DNA of 64,000 nt from Bradyrhizobium amphicarpaeae (GTDB taxonomy: Bacteria > Pseudomonadota > Alphaproteobacteria > Rhizobiales > Xanthobacteraceae), in assembly GCF_002266435.3 (NCBI RefSeq), contig NZ_CP029426.2:6044001-6108000 (forward strand). The letters run 5' to 3'. Positions 52,601 through 61,976 of this stretch are shown here, piece by piece. Made by a program: the position numbers and the translations under genes. The notes beneath the pieces were generated by a model. The model had not been told where the DNA came from, did no database searches, and worked only from the letters and a program-made list of their open reading frames with translations. Every line of letters begins with the position of its first letter. Within the stretch, counting starts at the first letter, position 1.

Positions 52601-53248
52601 ATGGCCTTCCCCTTCCCCCAGCGCGGCTTGGCGCGGCTACGCCAGATCTGGCAGCCGCTCGCGCTGGCGTTGATGGGGATTACGCTCTGCGGCTGTTCTT
52701 TCGATTTGGGATCGCTGACGCCGGAGAAAGACAAGCCCCAGGAAGCCCCCAAGGCGGCCGCGCCCGCCGAGAGCGCCGTGAGCGCGGGCAACGTCGCCGA
52801 AGCCCAGGCCCACACCGCCAAAGCCCAATCCTTGGCGAAGTCAGGCGAGACCGCCGCCGCGCTCGACGAGTTCAATCGTGCGGTCGGGCTCGATCCCTAC
52901 AATGCGCAGGCGTTGTATGGCCGTGCCCTGATCTACCAGGGCAACAATCAGCACGATTTCGCGGTCGCAGATTTCAGCGCTGCGAGCGGGCTCAACCCGC
53001 AGAAGGTCGAGCCGCTGCTCGGCCGCGCCATTAGCTATCTCGCGCTCGGCAAGGTCAAGGAGGCCACGGCCGATCTGGATGAGGCCTCCGAGGCCGATCC
53101 GCACAACGCGCAGGTCTGGACCACGCGCGGACAGGCCTATGAGCGGCTGGGCGACAGAGCCAAGGCGGCGGCGTCCTACACCAGGGCTGTCTCGCTTCGC
53201 CCACGCGACGACGCCGCGCGAAGCGGCCTCGCCCGCGTCGGCGGCTGA
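52601..53248 (+). CDS. TPR-repeat protein, probable lipoprotein
   Basis: 215 residues. A basic N-terminus and hydrophobic segment lead to a lipobox-like LCGC (residues near 30), then a Pro/Ala-rich linker, and about three TPR repeats (ALDEFNRAVGLDPYNAQALY, ADFSAASGLNPQKVEPLLGR, ATADLDEASEADPHNAQVWT, AASYTRAVSLRPRDDAARSG). It is likely anchored in an envelope membrane, facing the periplasm, as a protein-interaction scaffold. No strong ribosome-binding site is seen before 52601. Confidence 0.82.
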   Translation: MAFPFPQRGLARLRQIWQPLALALMGITLCGCSFDLGSLTPEKDKPQEAPKAAAPAESAVSAGNVAEAQAHTAKAQSLAKSGETAAALDEFNRAVGLDPYNAQALYGRALIYQGNNQHDFAVADFSAASGLNPQKVEPLLGRAISYLALGKVKEATADLDEASEADPHNAQVWTTRGQAYERLGDRAKAAASYTRAVSLRPRDDAARSGLARVGG

Positions 53249-53273
53249 AGGTTCTGGCGGCGTAGGCGCCGTC

Positions 53274-54263
53274 TTAATCGGGGGTGGCGCCCTTCGGCAG
53301 GACCGAGTGGAACATCGACTTCATGCCCGACAGCATCTCGTCGGCGACATTGGTCTTCTTGGGCCGCGGAATGAAGCCACCGGCGTCGGCGCGCAGATCG
53401 AGCGGGGGCGCGATCACCGGGACGGGAATGTCAGCCGGCGGCGTCATTCGATTCGGATCATCGTTGCCGACCGAGGCCGTGTAGGGCGGATTGGCCGGCG
53501 AGGAGCCGTCCTTGTCATAGGCGTCCGGCAACGGCGTCGATACCGTGATCGGCGGCGGCAGCGGACGGACCGTAGCCGGCTCCATGCTGATCACCCGCGG
53601 GGCCTCCGGCGTGCGGGCGGCTTCACGCACGGCAGGCTCGGTCGGCCTCTCGGCTGGCTTGGTCTCGGACGCCCTGACCTCGGCAGGCTTGGCTTCGGCA
53701 GACTTGGCTTCGGCAGGCTTGGCTTCGAACGGTCTGGTCTCGGCGGACCTGCTCTCCGACGACTTGCCCTCAGGAGACTTGCCCTCAGGAGACTTGCGCA
53801 GACGCTCGATCGCGGCACGCACGAGGTCGTTGGCGTCGGCGGTCGGAGCCGCAGCAGCCGGCGCCGAATTGGCCTCTACCACCGGAGCGGGGGTGCCAGC
53901 AGCCGGGGCTGACTTGGCCGCCGCCTTCTCGCGCGCCGACGGCTTGCCACGCGGGCTGGCCTCGGCCGGGGCCCCATCAGCAGACTTGTGCTCGACGGAC
54001 GGCCGATCGGAAGCCTTTTCAGCCGCCGGCTTGTCGGTCACGCTCTTCTCGGGAATGCCTTTGGCCTTGACGCCGGGCGCTGGGAGATTGGCGACATCGG
54101 CGGGCTTGCCGTTCTTGCCGGCCTCGGCAGGGGCGACGACGGCCGCAGGGGCATCAGCCGCCGGCCTGGCGTTGATGTAGTGGTTGACGATGTACGCCCC
54201 GATGATCGTCGCGAGCACCGAGGGGAAAACATCCATCGAAATTTTAGCGAGGTATTTCAGCAT
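53274..54263 (-). CDS. Membrane-anchored protein with Lys/Ala/Glu repeat tract
   Basis: 329 residues. One N-terminal membrane segment (ISMDVFPSVLATIIGAYIVN) precedes a long, low-complexity region rich in Ala, Pro, Glu, Lys and Ser. Between about residues 170 and 215 it has tandem 5-residue units (SPEGK, SPEGK, SSESR, SAETR, PFEAK, PAEAK, SAEAK, PAEVR, ASETK, PAERP). The C-terminal ~60 residues (GFIPRPKKTNVADEMLSGMK) look more structured. The start at 54263 has GGGGAG upstream. I do not recognise the family; a periplasm-spanning spacer is plausible. Confidence 0.7.
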   Translation of the reverse strand: MLKYLAKISMDVFPSVLATIIGAYIVNHYINARPAADAPAAVVAPAEAGKNGKPADVANLPAPGVKAKGIPEKSVTDKPAAEKASDRPSVEHKSADGAPAEASPRGKPSAREKAAAKSAPAAGTPAPVVEANSAPAAAAPTADANDLVRAAIERLRKSPEGKSPEGKSSESRSAETRPFEAKPAEAKSAEAKPAEVRASETKPAERPTEPAVREAARTPEAPRVISMEPATVRPLPPPITVSTPLPDAYDKDGSSPANPPYTASVGNDDPNRMTPPADIPVPVIAPPLDLRADAGGFIPRPKKTNVADEMLSGMKSMFHSVLPKGATPD

Positions 54264-54367
54264 TCCGGCCACTCCCCGCGCGATCAGATGCGGGAACTTT
54301 AGGGCATTGTAAGGGATCAACTGCGACGGATCGATGGCAAGTTGCAACTCCGGACTCAAGGCCGGAC

Positions 54368-54652
54368 TTACGGCTTCAGCTCGATCTCAAGGAACACGAT
54401 CTCGGTTGAGGTTTCGTTAAGTACGTCATGTTGGACGCCGGCCTTGCGGAAATAGGATTTCCCGGCGACCAGCTGCGCCTTGGACCGCTCGCCGCCGGGC
54501 GCGACGATGGTCATTTCACCCGCGACCACGGGAACAATCACATAGTCCATGCCGTGGGTGTGATGGCCGGTGGCGCCACCGGGCGGAAGGCGCCATTCCG
54601 TCACCCGGACCTCCTCGTTGTCGACCTGAACCTCGGACTTGGCGGCAAGCAT
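54368..54652 (-). CDS. Small cupin-domain protein
   Basis: 94 residues. The metal motif is GHHTHGMDYVIVPVVAGE, with Asp where Glu is usual, and a second motif GVQHDVLNETST. It resembles small single-domain cupins of unknown substrate. It lies between the repeat protein and chaA on the same strand, 27 bases before the chaA stop in reading order. Confidence 0.85.
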   Translation of the reverse strand: MLAAKSEVQVDNEEVRVTEWRLPPGGATGHHTHGMDYVIVPVVAGEMTIVAPGGERSKAQLVAGKSYFRKAGVQHDVLNETSTEIVFLEIELKP

Positions 54653-54679
54653 CTGGAACCTCTCCTGGGACGTAGCGCT

Positions 54680-55777
54680 TCAGGGCACGAAAACCATGAA
54701 CACGTAGACGGCAAATACCACCATATGGACCAGCCCGAACAGGACGTTGGTCCTGCCCGTGCCGAAGGTCAGCATGCTCAGGAAGAAGGTCAGCAGCAAA
54801 AGCACGCTGCCCTGGGAACTGAGACCGAGCGTGAGCTCCTTGTCGAGCGCGTAGGTAGCGACCCCGACGGCCGGGATGGTCAATCCGATGGTCGCCAATG
54901 ACGACCCCAAGGCGAGGTTGATGCTCTTCTGGAGGTCGTTCTTGCGGGCCGCCGCGACGGCCGCGACGCCTTCCGGCATCAGGATCAGAAGCGCGACCAG
55001 AAGGCCGGCAAAGGCCGGTGGCGCACCGATCTTGGCCGCGACGGCGTCCACCACCAGTGAGAATTTCTTGGCGAGCAGCACCACGGCCAGCAGCGCAACC
55101 AGCAGCAGCACCACGCTGACCGCCAGCATCCGGCCCGACAGATGCGTCTCGCCGCTCCCCCCGTCCCCCCGTTCATGGACGAAGTAATCCTTGTGCAGGA
55201 CGGTCTGGGTGTAGAGAAACACCCCGTACAGCGCCAGCGTGACTACGTCGACGAAGCCGAGCTGAAGCGCCGAATAGGCCGGCCCCGGCGTGGTGGTCGT
55301 GTAATTCGGCATGATCAGCGTGATCGTCGCGAGCGCGAACAGGACGCTGAGATAAACGTTGGCCCCGGAAAGCTGAAAGCCCTGCTCGCGATAGCGCAGG
55401 CCGCCGATGAAGATGCAGAGCCCGACGAGACCGTTGCAGACGATCATGACCACGGCGAACACGGTGTCGCGCGCAAGTTCCGGGGCGGGCTTGTCGCCCA
55501 GCATGATTGTTGTGATCAGCGCCACCTCGATGACGGTCACCGAGAGCGTCAGCACCAGCGTGCCATAGGGCTCACCGACCCGCTCGGCGATCACTTCGGC
55601 ATGATGAACCGCGGCAAACACCGTGCCGAACAGGATGACCAGGAGGACGATGGCGAAGACGAGCCCGCCGAGCGACAGCGTGAAGACGTAACCGGTCGCG
55701 CTGACGGCTGTGAACAACAGCACGGCAAGCGCCGGAAAGATCCAGGCCGACCTGGGCATCGGATTATACGCGCTCAT
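54680..55777 (-). CDS. chaA: Calcium/proton (CaxA/ChaA-type) antiporter
   Basis: 365 residues, about eleven helices. The two conserved acidic motifs are GEPYGTLVLTLSVTVIEVAL and LLVALLILMPEGVAAVAAAR, as in ChaA. The length matches E. coli ChaA. The ATG at 55777 has GGAG 7 bases upstream; the same frame stays open to 57193, but that part is only a shadow of the antiporter gene at 55828. It exports Ca2+ or Na+/K+ in exchange for protons. Confidence 0.88.
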   Translation of the reverse strand: MSAYNPMPRSAWIFPALAVLLFTAVSATGYVFTLSLGGLVFAIVLLVILFGTVFAAVHHAEVIAERVGEPYGTLVLTLSVTVIEVALITTIMLGDKPAPELARDTVFAVVMIVCNGLVGLCIFIGGLRYREQGFQLSGANVYLSVLFALATITLIMPNYTTTTPGPAYSALQLGFVDVVTLALYGVFLYTQTVLHKDYFVHERGDGGSGETHLSGRMLAVSVVLLLVALLAVVLLAKKFSLVVDAVAAKIGAPPAFAGLLVALLILMPEGVAAVAAARKNDLQKSINLALGSSLATIGLTIPAVGVATYALDKELTLGLSSQGSVLLLLTFFLSMLTFGTGRTNVLFGLVHMVVFAVYVFMVFVP

Positions 55778-55827
55778 CTGCCGGCTCCAATCGCTGAAGA
55801 CGAGCAGTAGCAAATCGGCCGGCAGAT

Positions 55828-57270
55828 TCAATGCCAGCGCAGGATCGGCGCGACCGGCAGCAGCGTCAGCAACATGAACAGCGGGATCAGCACCGCGCCG
55901 GCTCGCAAGAGATAGCCGAAGAAGCTCGGCATCTCGATGCCGTTCTCGCTTGCGATGCTGCTGACCATGAAGTTCGGCGCATTGCCGATATAGGTGAGCG
56001 CTCCCATGTAGACGGCGCCCATCGAGATCGACGCGAGCGTGCCCGACAGCTGATGCATCAGCGTCTGCGGATCGCCGCCGGCAAGCTCGAAGAACAAGAG
56101 ATAAGTCGGCGCATTGTCGAGAAACGCCGACATCAGGCCGGTGAACCAGAAATAGGCGACCTCGCGCGGCGCGCCGTCCGGTGCCGTCACGGCCGACAAC
56201 AGCCAGGCGAAGGCACCGTGATGGCCCGCATTGAGCATGGCAATGACCGGGATGATGGCGACAAAAATGCCCGCGAACAGTTTCGCGACCTCGCGGATCG
56301 GCTCCCAGGTGAAGCCGTTGGCCTCCCTGTGCTCGTCCGGTGTCAGCCACACCGACAGCGCCGCGATGGAAAGCAGCGCCAGATTGCGGGCGATGTCTTC
56401 GAGCTCCAGCTTCGTTCCGAGAATGTCGAAGGCAACAGCGGGCTTCCACATCGCCGAGGCCAGCAGGCTCGCGACGATGGCTGCGATCAGCACGAGGTTG
56501 ACGAGACCGCGGATGCGGACGGGGGCCGCAGGACCGGGGTCGCCGAGTGCAGGCTCGCTGCGGAAGCGCCAAAGGTCGACAACGATGAAGATCGCGAGCA
56601 GCAATCCGGCAACGATCGCGGTCTGCAACCAGATGGTCCGCGTGGTCCAGAAGAAGTCGACGCCGTGCAGGAAACCGACGAACAGCGGGGGATCGCCGAG
56701 CGGGCTCAGCGCGCCGCCGACATTGGCGACAAGAATGATGAAGAAGATGATGACATGAGCGTTGTAACGCCGGGGCCGGTTGGCGCGGATCAGCGGGCGG
56801 ACCAGGATCATCGCGGCACCCGTGGTGCCGACGACGCTCGCCATCAAGGTGCCGAGCGCGAGGATGCCGGCATTCGTCGCCGGCGTGGCCTTGATGTCGC
56901 CCGTGATCAGGATGCCACCGGCCACGACATAGAGCGCGAACAGCAGCACGATGAAGCCGAGATATTCGGCAAGCATGGCATGGACCAACGCCGCCAGCGT
57001 CGCCATGCCTCCGGCAAAGATGACGAGCGAGGTCAGCGCCAGCAGCGACCAGGCAGCAACGATCTTGCCGTAATGATGGTGCCAGACCTTCGCAAACAGC
57101 AGTGGTCCGAGCGCGATCGACAGCAACAGGCCGGCAAAGGGGAGTGCATAGGGCCAGCGCATCGCCGCACCATCGAGGCCGGTTGCGGCCCATGCCTGCT
57201 GCGGCAACAATGCGAGGATGGCGGCAAGGGATATGCCCCAGAGCCGGGCGACGAGCTGTTTAGGATCCAA
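55828..57270 (-). CDS. NhaD-like sodium:proton antiporter
   Basis: 480 residues. A signal-like N-terminus (ISLAAILALLPQQAWA) is followed by 12-13 helices of the ion-transporter superfamily, with ITGDIKATPATNAGILALGT, NVGGALSPLGDPPLFVGFLH, GLMSAFLDNAPTYLLFFELA and YIGNAPNFMVSSIASENGIE. It probably exchanges Na+ or Li+ for H+. The likely start is a TTG at 57270 with AAGG upstream, overlapping the alpha/beta-hydrolase stop by 11 bases; the frame is open to 57417 inside the hydrolase gene. Confidence 0.82.
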   Translation of the reverse strand: MDPKQLVARLWGISLAAILALLPQQAWAATGLDGAAMRWPYALPFAGLLLSIALGPLLFAKVWHHHYGKIVAAWSLLALTSLVIFAGGMATLAALVHAMLAEYLGFIVLLFALYVVAGGILITGDIKATPATNAGILALGTLMASVVGTTGAAMILVRPLIRANRPRRYNAHVIIFFIILVANVGGALSPLGDPPLFVGFLHGVDFFWTTRTIWLQTAIVAGLLLAIFIVVDLWRFRSEPALGDPGPAAPVRIRGLVNLVLIAAIVASLLASAMWKPAVAFDILGTKLELEDIARNLALLSIAALSVWLTPDEHREANGFTWEPIREVAKLFAGIFVAIIPVIAMLNAGHHGAFAWLLSAVTAPDGAPREVAYFWFTGLMSAFLDNAPTYLLFFELAGGDPQTLMHQLSGTLASISMGAVYMGALTYIGNAPNFMVSSIASENGIEMPSFFGYLLRAGAVLIPLFMLLTLLPVAPILRWH

Positions 57271-58060
57271 TGAATTGCCTTGCTGTTTCGATCGCACCGA
57301 ACGCATCGAGATTGTCGTGTCCGCCACCCGCAAAGCGAACGAATTGCTTCGGTTCATGCGCGAGCGCGAACAGACGCTCTCCGAACACGATCGAAATGGC
57401 AAGGTCATTGGTGCCATGCATGACCAATAGCGGCACAGTGACGCGCGCGATCCGCTCGTCGGAAGGGAACGGATCGCGCATCAAGAGGCGCACCGGCACG
57501 AACCAGAACGACGAAGATGCAATGTCGGCCGTCGACGTATAGGGGGCCTCCAGGACGAGCTTTCCAACACGCTGTTCCGAGGCAAGCGCGACCGCCACGC
57601 CGGTCCCGAGCGAGAAGCCCCAGGCGACGATTCGTTCTGCCGTGTAGCGGGCCGTGGTGAAGGCATAGGCCGCGGCGGCATCGCGCAGCAGCCCCTCCTC
57701 GCTCGGCGCGCCGCTCGAGCCGGCATAGCCGCGGTAGGACAGCGCGACCAGGCCGGTGCCATCAGCCGTCATCGCCTTGAAGCGGCTGACACCGCCGGCT
57801 AGAAAATCGCCATTGCCCGGGAAATACAGGATCACGGGACGACCGGGCCTCGCCGGCACGTGCCAGACGATGATCTTCTCGCCATCCGAGGTGGTCAGGA
57901 TATGCTCCTCCGCCTCGGGGCAATCTGCCGCCTTAGGCAGGGTCCGCTTGGCGGTCGGTATCGGAAACAGCATCTCGCGCTGCCGGGCGTAGAGCACGAC
58001 GAGCCCGGCAAGATAGACGGTCGCAAGCAGGATGGCGGTCCATTTGGCGATGGTGATCAT
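57260..58060 (-). CDS. Membrane-anchored alpha/beta hydrolase
   Basis: 266 residues with an N-terminal membrane segment (AKWTAILLATVYLAGLVVLY). The nucleophile elbow is GFSLGTG (Ser), the acid lies in MHGTNDLAIS (Asp) and the His in GGGHDNLDAF. It belongs to the BEM46/YfhR-like group of serine hydrolases; the substrate is unknown. It overlaps the antiporter gene downstream, so the two are cotranscribed. Confidence 0.85.
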   Translation of the reverse strand: MITIAKWTAILLATVYLAGLVVLYARQREMLFPIPTAKRTLPKAADCPEAEEHILTTSDGEKIIVWHVPARPGRPVILYFPGNGDFLAGGVSRFKAMTADGTGLVALSYRGYAGSSGAPSEEGLLRDAAAAYAFTTARYTAERIVAWGFSLGTGVAVALASEQRVGKLVLEAPYTSTADIASSSFWFVPVRLLMRDPFPSDERIARVTVPLLVMHGTNDLAISIVFGERLFALAHEPKQFVRFAGGGHDNLDAFGAIETARQFIGS

Positions 58061-58268
58061 GGCGCGGCCCGCCCCCGGTTCAGGCTCAGGGCTTGCGACG
58101 GCTCCGCAGCAATTTCATGACGTCGGGCCGGAGGCTCGCCGGTACGTCGCGGCAACCGCACGCCGCCTTGTGGGCGGCATGCCATGCGACGCGCGCGTCG
58201 CCTTGAGCGGCATGCGATGAGACCGGTGCCATTCCTCGTTGATGGCCACGGTCGGTTGGCTTCGTGCG

Positions 58269-59666
58269 CTACATCGCCTTGACGATGTTCTCGGTGACCT
58301 TCTTGGCGTCGCCGAGCAGCATCATGGTGTTGTCGCGGTAGAACAAGGGATTGTCGATACCGGCATAGCCCGAGGCCAGCGAGCGCTTGATGAACATCAC
58401 GGTGCCGGCCTTCCAGACCTGCAGCACCGGCATGCCGTAGATCGGCGAGGTCTTGTCTTCCTCGGCGGCAGGGTTGGTGACGTCGTTGGCGCCGATCACG
58501 AAGGCGATGTCGGCCTGAGCGAACTCGGAGTTGATGTCCTCGAGCTCGAACACCTCGTCATAGGGAACGTTGGCTTCGGCCAGCAGCACGTTCATGTGGC
58601 CGGGCATGCGGCCGGCGACCGGGTGGATGGCGTACTTCACCTCGACGCCTTCCTTCTTCAGGATGTCGCCCATCTCGCGCAGCGCGTGCTGCGCCTGCGC
58701 CACCGCCATGCCGTAGCCGGGCACGATGATGACCTTCTGGGCATTCTTCATGATGAAGGCAGCATCATCCGCCGAGCCGAGCTTGGCGGGCTTCTGCTCG
58801 CCGCCGCCACCGCCGGCCGCCGCGGTCTCGCCGCCGAAGCCGCCGAGGATGACCGAGATGAAGGACCGGTTCATCGCGTGGCACATGATGTAGGACAGGA
58901 TCGCGCCGGACGATCCGACCAGCGCGCCGGTGATGATCAGCGCGGAATTGCCGAGCGTGAAGCCGATGCCGGCCGCAGCCCAGCCGGAATAGGAGTTCAG
59001 CATCGAGATCACGACCGGCATGTCGGCGCCGCCGATCGGGATGATCATGAGTACGCCGAGCGCCAGCGCGATGATGACGATCAGCCAGAAGTCGAGCGCG
59101 CTGCCCGACATCACCAGCCCGACGATGAAGACGACGAGCGCGATCGCCAGCGCGATGTTGATGATGTGGCGGAACGGCAGGATGATCGGCGCGCCGCTCA
59201 TGCGCGCGGACAGCTTCAGAAACGCGATCACGGACCCGGTGAAGGTCAGCGCGCCGATGGCGACGCCGAGCGACATCTCGACCAGGCTCTGCGGATGGAT
59301 GTTGCCGGGTGAGCCGATGTCGAAGGCTTCGGGCGCATAGAAGGCGCCGGCGGCGACCAGCACCGCGGCCATGCCGACCAGCGAGTGGAACGCGGCGACC
59401 AGTTCGGGCATCGAGGTCATCGGCACGCGGCGCGCGATGACCGCGCCGACCGAGCCACCAATCGCGATGCCGAGAATGACCAGCACCCAGGCGAGACCAT
59501 CGGCCGGCGGATGGCTTGCCAGCGTGGTGGCGACCGCGATCGCCATGCCGATCATGCCGAAGAAATTACCCTGGCGCGACGTCGCCGGGCTGGACAACCC
59601 GCGCAGCGACAGGATGAACAGCACACCCGCCACAAGATAAAGAACTGCTGCCAGATTGGCGTTCAT
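58269..59666 (-). CDS. pntB: NAD(P) transhydrogenase subunit beta
   Basis: 465 residues: an N-terminal membrane domain with about nine helices and a C-terminal NADP(H)-binding domain III (VIIVPGYGMAVAQAQHALRE, VAGRMPGHMNVLLAEANVPY, FVIGANDVTNPAA). With PntAA and PntAB it couples hydride transfer from NADH to NADP+ to proton movement. AAGGGG precedes the ATG. Confidence 0.96.
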   Translation of the reverse strand: MNANLAAVLYLVAGVLFILSLRGLSSPATSRQGNFFGMIGMAIAVATTLASHPPADGLAWVLVILGIAIGGSVGAVIARRVPMTSMPELVAAFHSLVGMAAVLVAAGAFYAPEAFDIGSPGNIHPQSLVEMSLGVAIGALTFTGSVIAFLKLSARMSGAPIILPFRHIINIALAIALVVFIVGLVMSGSALDFWLIVIIALALGVLMIIPIGGADMPVVISMLNSYSGWAAAGIGFTLGNSALIITGALVGSSGAILSYIMCHAMNRSFISVILGGFGGETAAAGGGGGEQKPAKLGSADDAAFIMKNAQKVIIVPGYGMAVAQAQHALREMGDILKKEGVEVKYAIHPVAGRMPGHMNVLLAEANVPYDEVFELEDINSEFAQADIAFVIGANDVTNPAAEEDKTSPIYGMPVLQVWKAGTVMFIKRSLASGYAGIDNPLFYRDNTMMLLGDAKKVTENIVKAM

Positions 59667-59708
59667 CTCAGGTCCCCTTTGTCTTCGTCACCCCGAGGTG
59701 CACGCCGG

Positions 59709-60026
59709 TCACTTTACCTTCTTCTTGTACATCGCCAGCATGCGCTGGGTGACAAGGAAGCCGCCGAAGATGTTCACGCAGGCGAAGATCAGCGCGATGA
59801 AGCCGAAGCCACGCGCCCATCCTGAACCGCTCGAGATCATACCGACGCCGACGGCGAGCAGCGCGCCGACCACGATCACCGAGGAGATCGCGTTGGTTAC
59901 GCTCATCAGCGGGGTATGCAGTGCCGGGGTCACCGACCACACCACGAAATAGCCGACAAAGACGGCGAGGACGAAGATCGACAGCCGGAAGACGAAGGGG
60001 TCGACGACCTGTGCAACATGCTCCAT
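59709..60026 (-). CDS. pntAB: NAD(P) transhydrogenase subunit alpha, membrane part
   Basis: 105 residues with three or four helices ([40 protein letters not shown]). This is the split-off membrane domain of the alpha subunit, as in Rhodospirillum-type enzymes. AAGGAG lies 9 bases before the ATG. It lies between pntAA and pntB. Confidence 0.95.
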   Translation of the reverse strand: MEHVAQVVDPFVFRLSIFVLAVFVGYFVVWSVTPALHTPLMSVTNAISSVIVVGALLAVGVGMISSGSGWARGFGFIALIFACVNIFGGFLVTQRMLAMYKKKVK

Positions 60027-60048
60027 GGTGATGTCTCCTTACGCCCGA

Positions 60049-61179
60049 TTAAGATGACTTGGGCTGGAAGTTCGGGTGGATCACGGCGCCGTCTTTCGTG
60101 AGCGCGGTCGCCTTGACGAGTTCATCGTCCCAGTTCACCGCGAGCTTCTTCTCTTTCTTGTCGACCATGGTCTCGATGAAGGAGAACAGGTTGCGCGCGT
60201 AGAGGCTCGACGCCGAGGCCGCGACGCGGCCGGCGACATTGGTGTAGCCGACGATCTTGATGCCATCGAGGTCGACGACCTCGCCCGGCCTGGCGCCCTC
60301 GACATTGCCGCCACGCTCGACGGCGAGATCGACCAGCACCGAACCCGGCTTCATCGACCTGACCATTTCGGCGCTGACGAGCTTCGGCGCGGGCCGGCCC
60401 GGAATCAGCGCGGTGGTGATGACGATGTCCTGCTTCTTGATGTGCTCGGCGGTGAGCGCGGCCTGCTTGGCCTGGTATTCCTTGGACATTTCCTTGGCGT
60501 AGCCGCCGGCGGTCTGCGCGTTCTTGAATTCCTCGTCCTCGACGGCGAGGAATTTCGCGCCAAGCGATTCGACCTGCTCCTTGGTCGCGGGCCGCACGTC
60601 GGTCGCGGTCACGATGGCGCCGAGGCGGCGCGCGGTCGCGATCGCCTGGAGGCCGGCGACGCCGACGCCCATCACGAACACTTTTGCGGCGGGCACGGTG
60701 CCGGCGGCGGTCATCATCATCGGGAAGGCGCGGCCGAACGCCTCGGCGCCTTCGATCACGGCGCGGTAGCCGGCGAGGTTCGCCTGCGAGGACAGCACGT
60801 CCATCACCTGCGCGCGGGTGATGCGCGGCATCAACTCCATCGCGAAGGCGGAGACGCCGGCATCGGCGATCGTCTTCAGCGCGGCCTCGTTGCCGTAGGG
60901 ATCCATGATCGCGATGACGAGCGCACCGCGCTTGTATTGCGCGAGCTCGGAGGCTTCAGGGCGCTTCACCTTGATGATGATGTCGGCATCCTTCAGCGCA
61001 TCTGCGCTGACGGTGGCGCCGACGGCCGTGAATTCGGAATCCGGAAGACCCGACTTCAGGCCGGCGCCCGGCTCGACGGCGATCTCGGCGCCCAACGCCT
61101 TGAACTTCTTCACCGTATCAGGCGAAGCGGCAACGCGCGGCTCCGACGGATCGATTTCCTTGGCAACGGCGATCTTCAT
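60049..61179 (-). CDS. pntAA: NAD(P) transhydrogenase subunit alpha, NAD-binding part
   Basis: 376 residues: MKIAVAKEIDPSEPRVAASP, the RAQVMDVLSSQANLAGYRAV region, and the Rossmann motif VFVMGVGVAGLQAIATARRL, GSVLVDLAVERGGNVEGARP. It is the soluble NAD(H)-binding domain I. The ATG at 61179 has GGAGG upstream; the in-frame start at 61272 adds a non-conserved leader. Confidence 0.95.
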   Translation of the reverse strand: MKIAVAKEIDPSEPRVAASPDTVKKFKALGAEIAVEPGAGLKSGLPDSEFTAVGATVSADALKDADIIIKVKRPEASELAQYKRGALVIAIMDPYGNEAALKTIADAGVSAFAMELMPRITRAQVMDVLSSQANLAGYRAVIEGAEAFGRAFPMMMTAAGTVPAAKVFVMGVGVAGLQAIATARRLGAIVTATDVRPATKEQVESLGAKFLAVEDEEFKNAQTAGGYAKEMSKEYQAKQAALTAEHIKKQDIVITTALIPGRPAPKLVSAEMVRSMKPGSVLVDLAVERGGNVEGARPGEVVDLDGIKIVGYTNVAGRVAASASSLYARNLFSFIETMVDKKEKKLAVNWDDELVKATALTKDGAVIHPNFQPKSS

Positions 61180-61318
61180 AGGTCCTCCGGCGACGCGGAC
61201 AAAACGCGCACGCGAACTTAGCGTTACTCCCGCAACGTTTCGATACCGGTTTTGGAGCCGGCTTGTATGCAAATTCTATGAGCAGCCGCCGGCGCTGGCA
61301 GATGCAACCGTCGATGGA

Positions 61319-61471
61319 TCAGGTCAGGAAGACCGCCATCAGGATCACGATGAGCGCGACCGAGACCGTGCCGTACTTCACCAGCTTGATGAAGCCCTCA
61401 TAGGTCTGCTCGTGGGCAACGTAGTCGTTGCCGTCGGCGGTGGTGTACGCCACTTCGCTATGGTCAGCCAT
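61319..61471 (-). CDS. aa3-type cytochrome c oxidase subunit IV
   Basis: 50 residues: MADHSEVAYTTADGNDYVAH, EQTYEGFIKLVKYGT, and one C-terminal helix VSVALIVILMAVFLT. This matches the small bacterial aa3 oxidase subunit IV family. It lies 139 bases upstream of pntAA on the same strand, an arrangement common in rhizobiales. It is too short for most length cut-offs. Confidence 0.88.
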   Translation of the reverse strand: MADHSEVAYTTADGNDYVAHEQTYEGFIKLVKYGTVSVALIVILMAVFLT

Positions 61472-61568
61472 GGAATGTCCCCAGTCGAAAGTCGAATTCT
61501 TGGGCTGGGATACCCGAAACCTTCGAGCAGGGCAACGGCACGAACGCGCGGTTTTCCCGCAAATCGGC

Positions 61569-61964
61569 TCATTTGGAAACCCAATTGTCGCGGATCCAGC
61601 GCGTTAGGCTCTCCTCGCTGACTTCGCCGGCGGCGAGCGAGAGGATGATCGTTGTCGCTTCCGCAGGATCGGGACTGAAGGCCACACCGTTCTTGTGGAG
61701 GAAGACCATCATCGCCATGAAGGCGATGCGCTTGTTTCCATCGACGAATGCATGGTTTTTCGCGAGGCCGAATGCGTAGGCGGCGGCGAGTTCATCGATC
61801 GGCGCCTGCTCGTACCGCCATTTGTTGATCGGCCGCTCCAGCGCCGAGCGCAACATCCCCTCGTCGCGCAATCCCGGCGCCCCGCCAAAACGGCGAAGTT
61901 GCCGGCCATGAATTGCGACGGCCTGCTCGTAGGTGATCCAGAGCGGCTCCTGAAGATCGCTCAT
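61569..61964 (-). CDS. doc: Doc/Fic-family toxin (death on curing type)
   Basis: 131 residues with the Fic/Doc active-site motif HAFVDGNKR (71-79), and an N-terminal phrase LRRFGGAPGLRDEGMLRSAL typical of Doc. Doc kinases phosphorylate EF-Tu (known for P1 Doc). It begins 12 bases after the antitoxin stop. The antitoxin here is AbrB-type, not the Phd type of P1. Confidence 0.92.
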   Translation of the reverse strand: MSDLQEPLWITYEQAVAIHGRQLRRFGGAPGLRDEGMLRSALERPINKWRYEQAPIDELAAAYAFGLAKNHAFVDGNKRIAFMAMMVFLHKNGVAFSPDPAEATTIILSLAAGEVSEESLTRWIRDNWVSK

Positions 61965-61976
61965 GAGCGCCGCCGG

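Noticed and set aside
55778..57193. Continuous 837-residue frame extending the chaA gene upstream
   Set aside because: The extension is Arg/His/Cys-rich shadow of the NhaD-like antiporter gene on the same strand in another frame. The ChaA homology begins at 55777 with a good ribosome-binding site.
58086..58232. 48-residue frame on the minus strand between the hydrolase and pntB genes
   Set aside because: GAGGA lies directly against the ATG, with no usable spacing, and no family is recognised. It could be real but cannot be supported.
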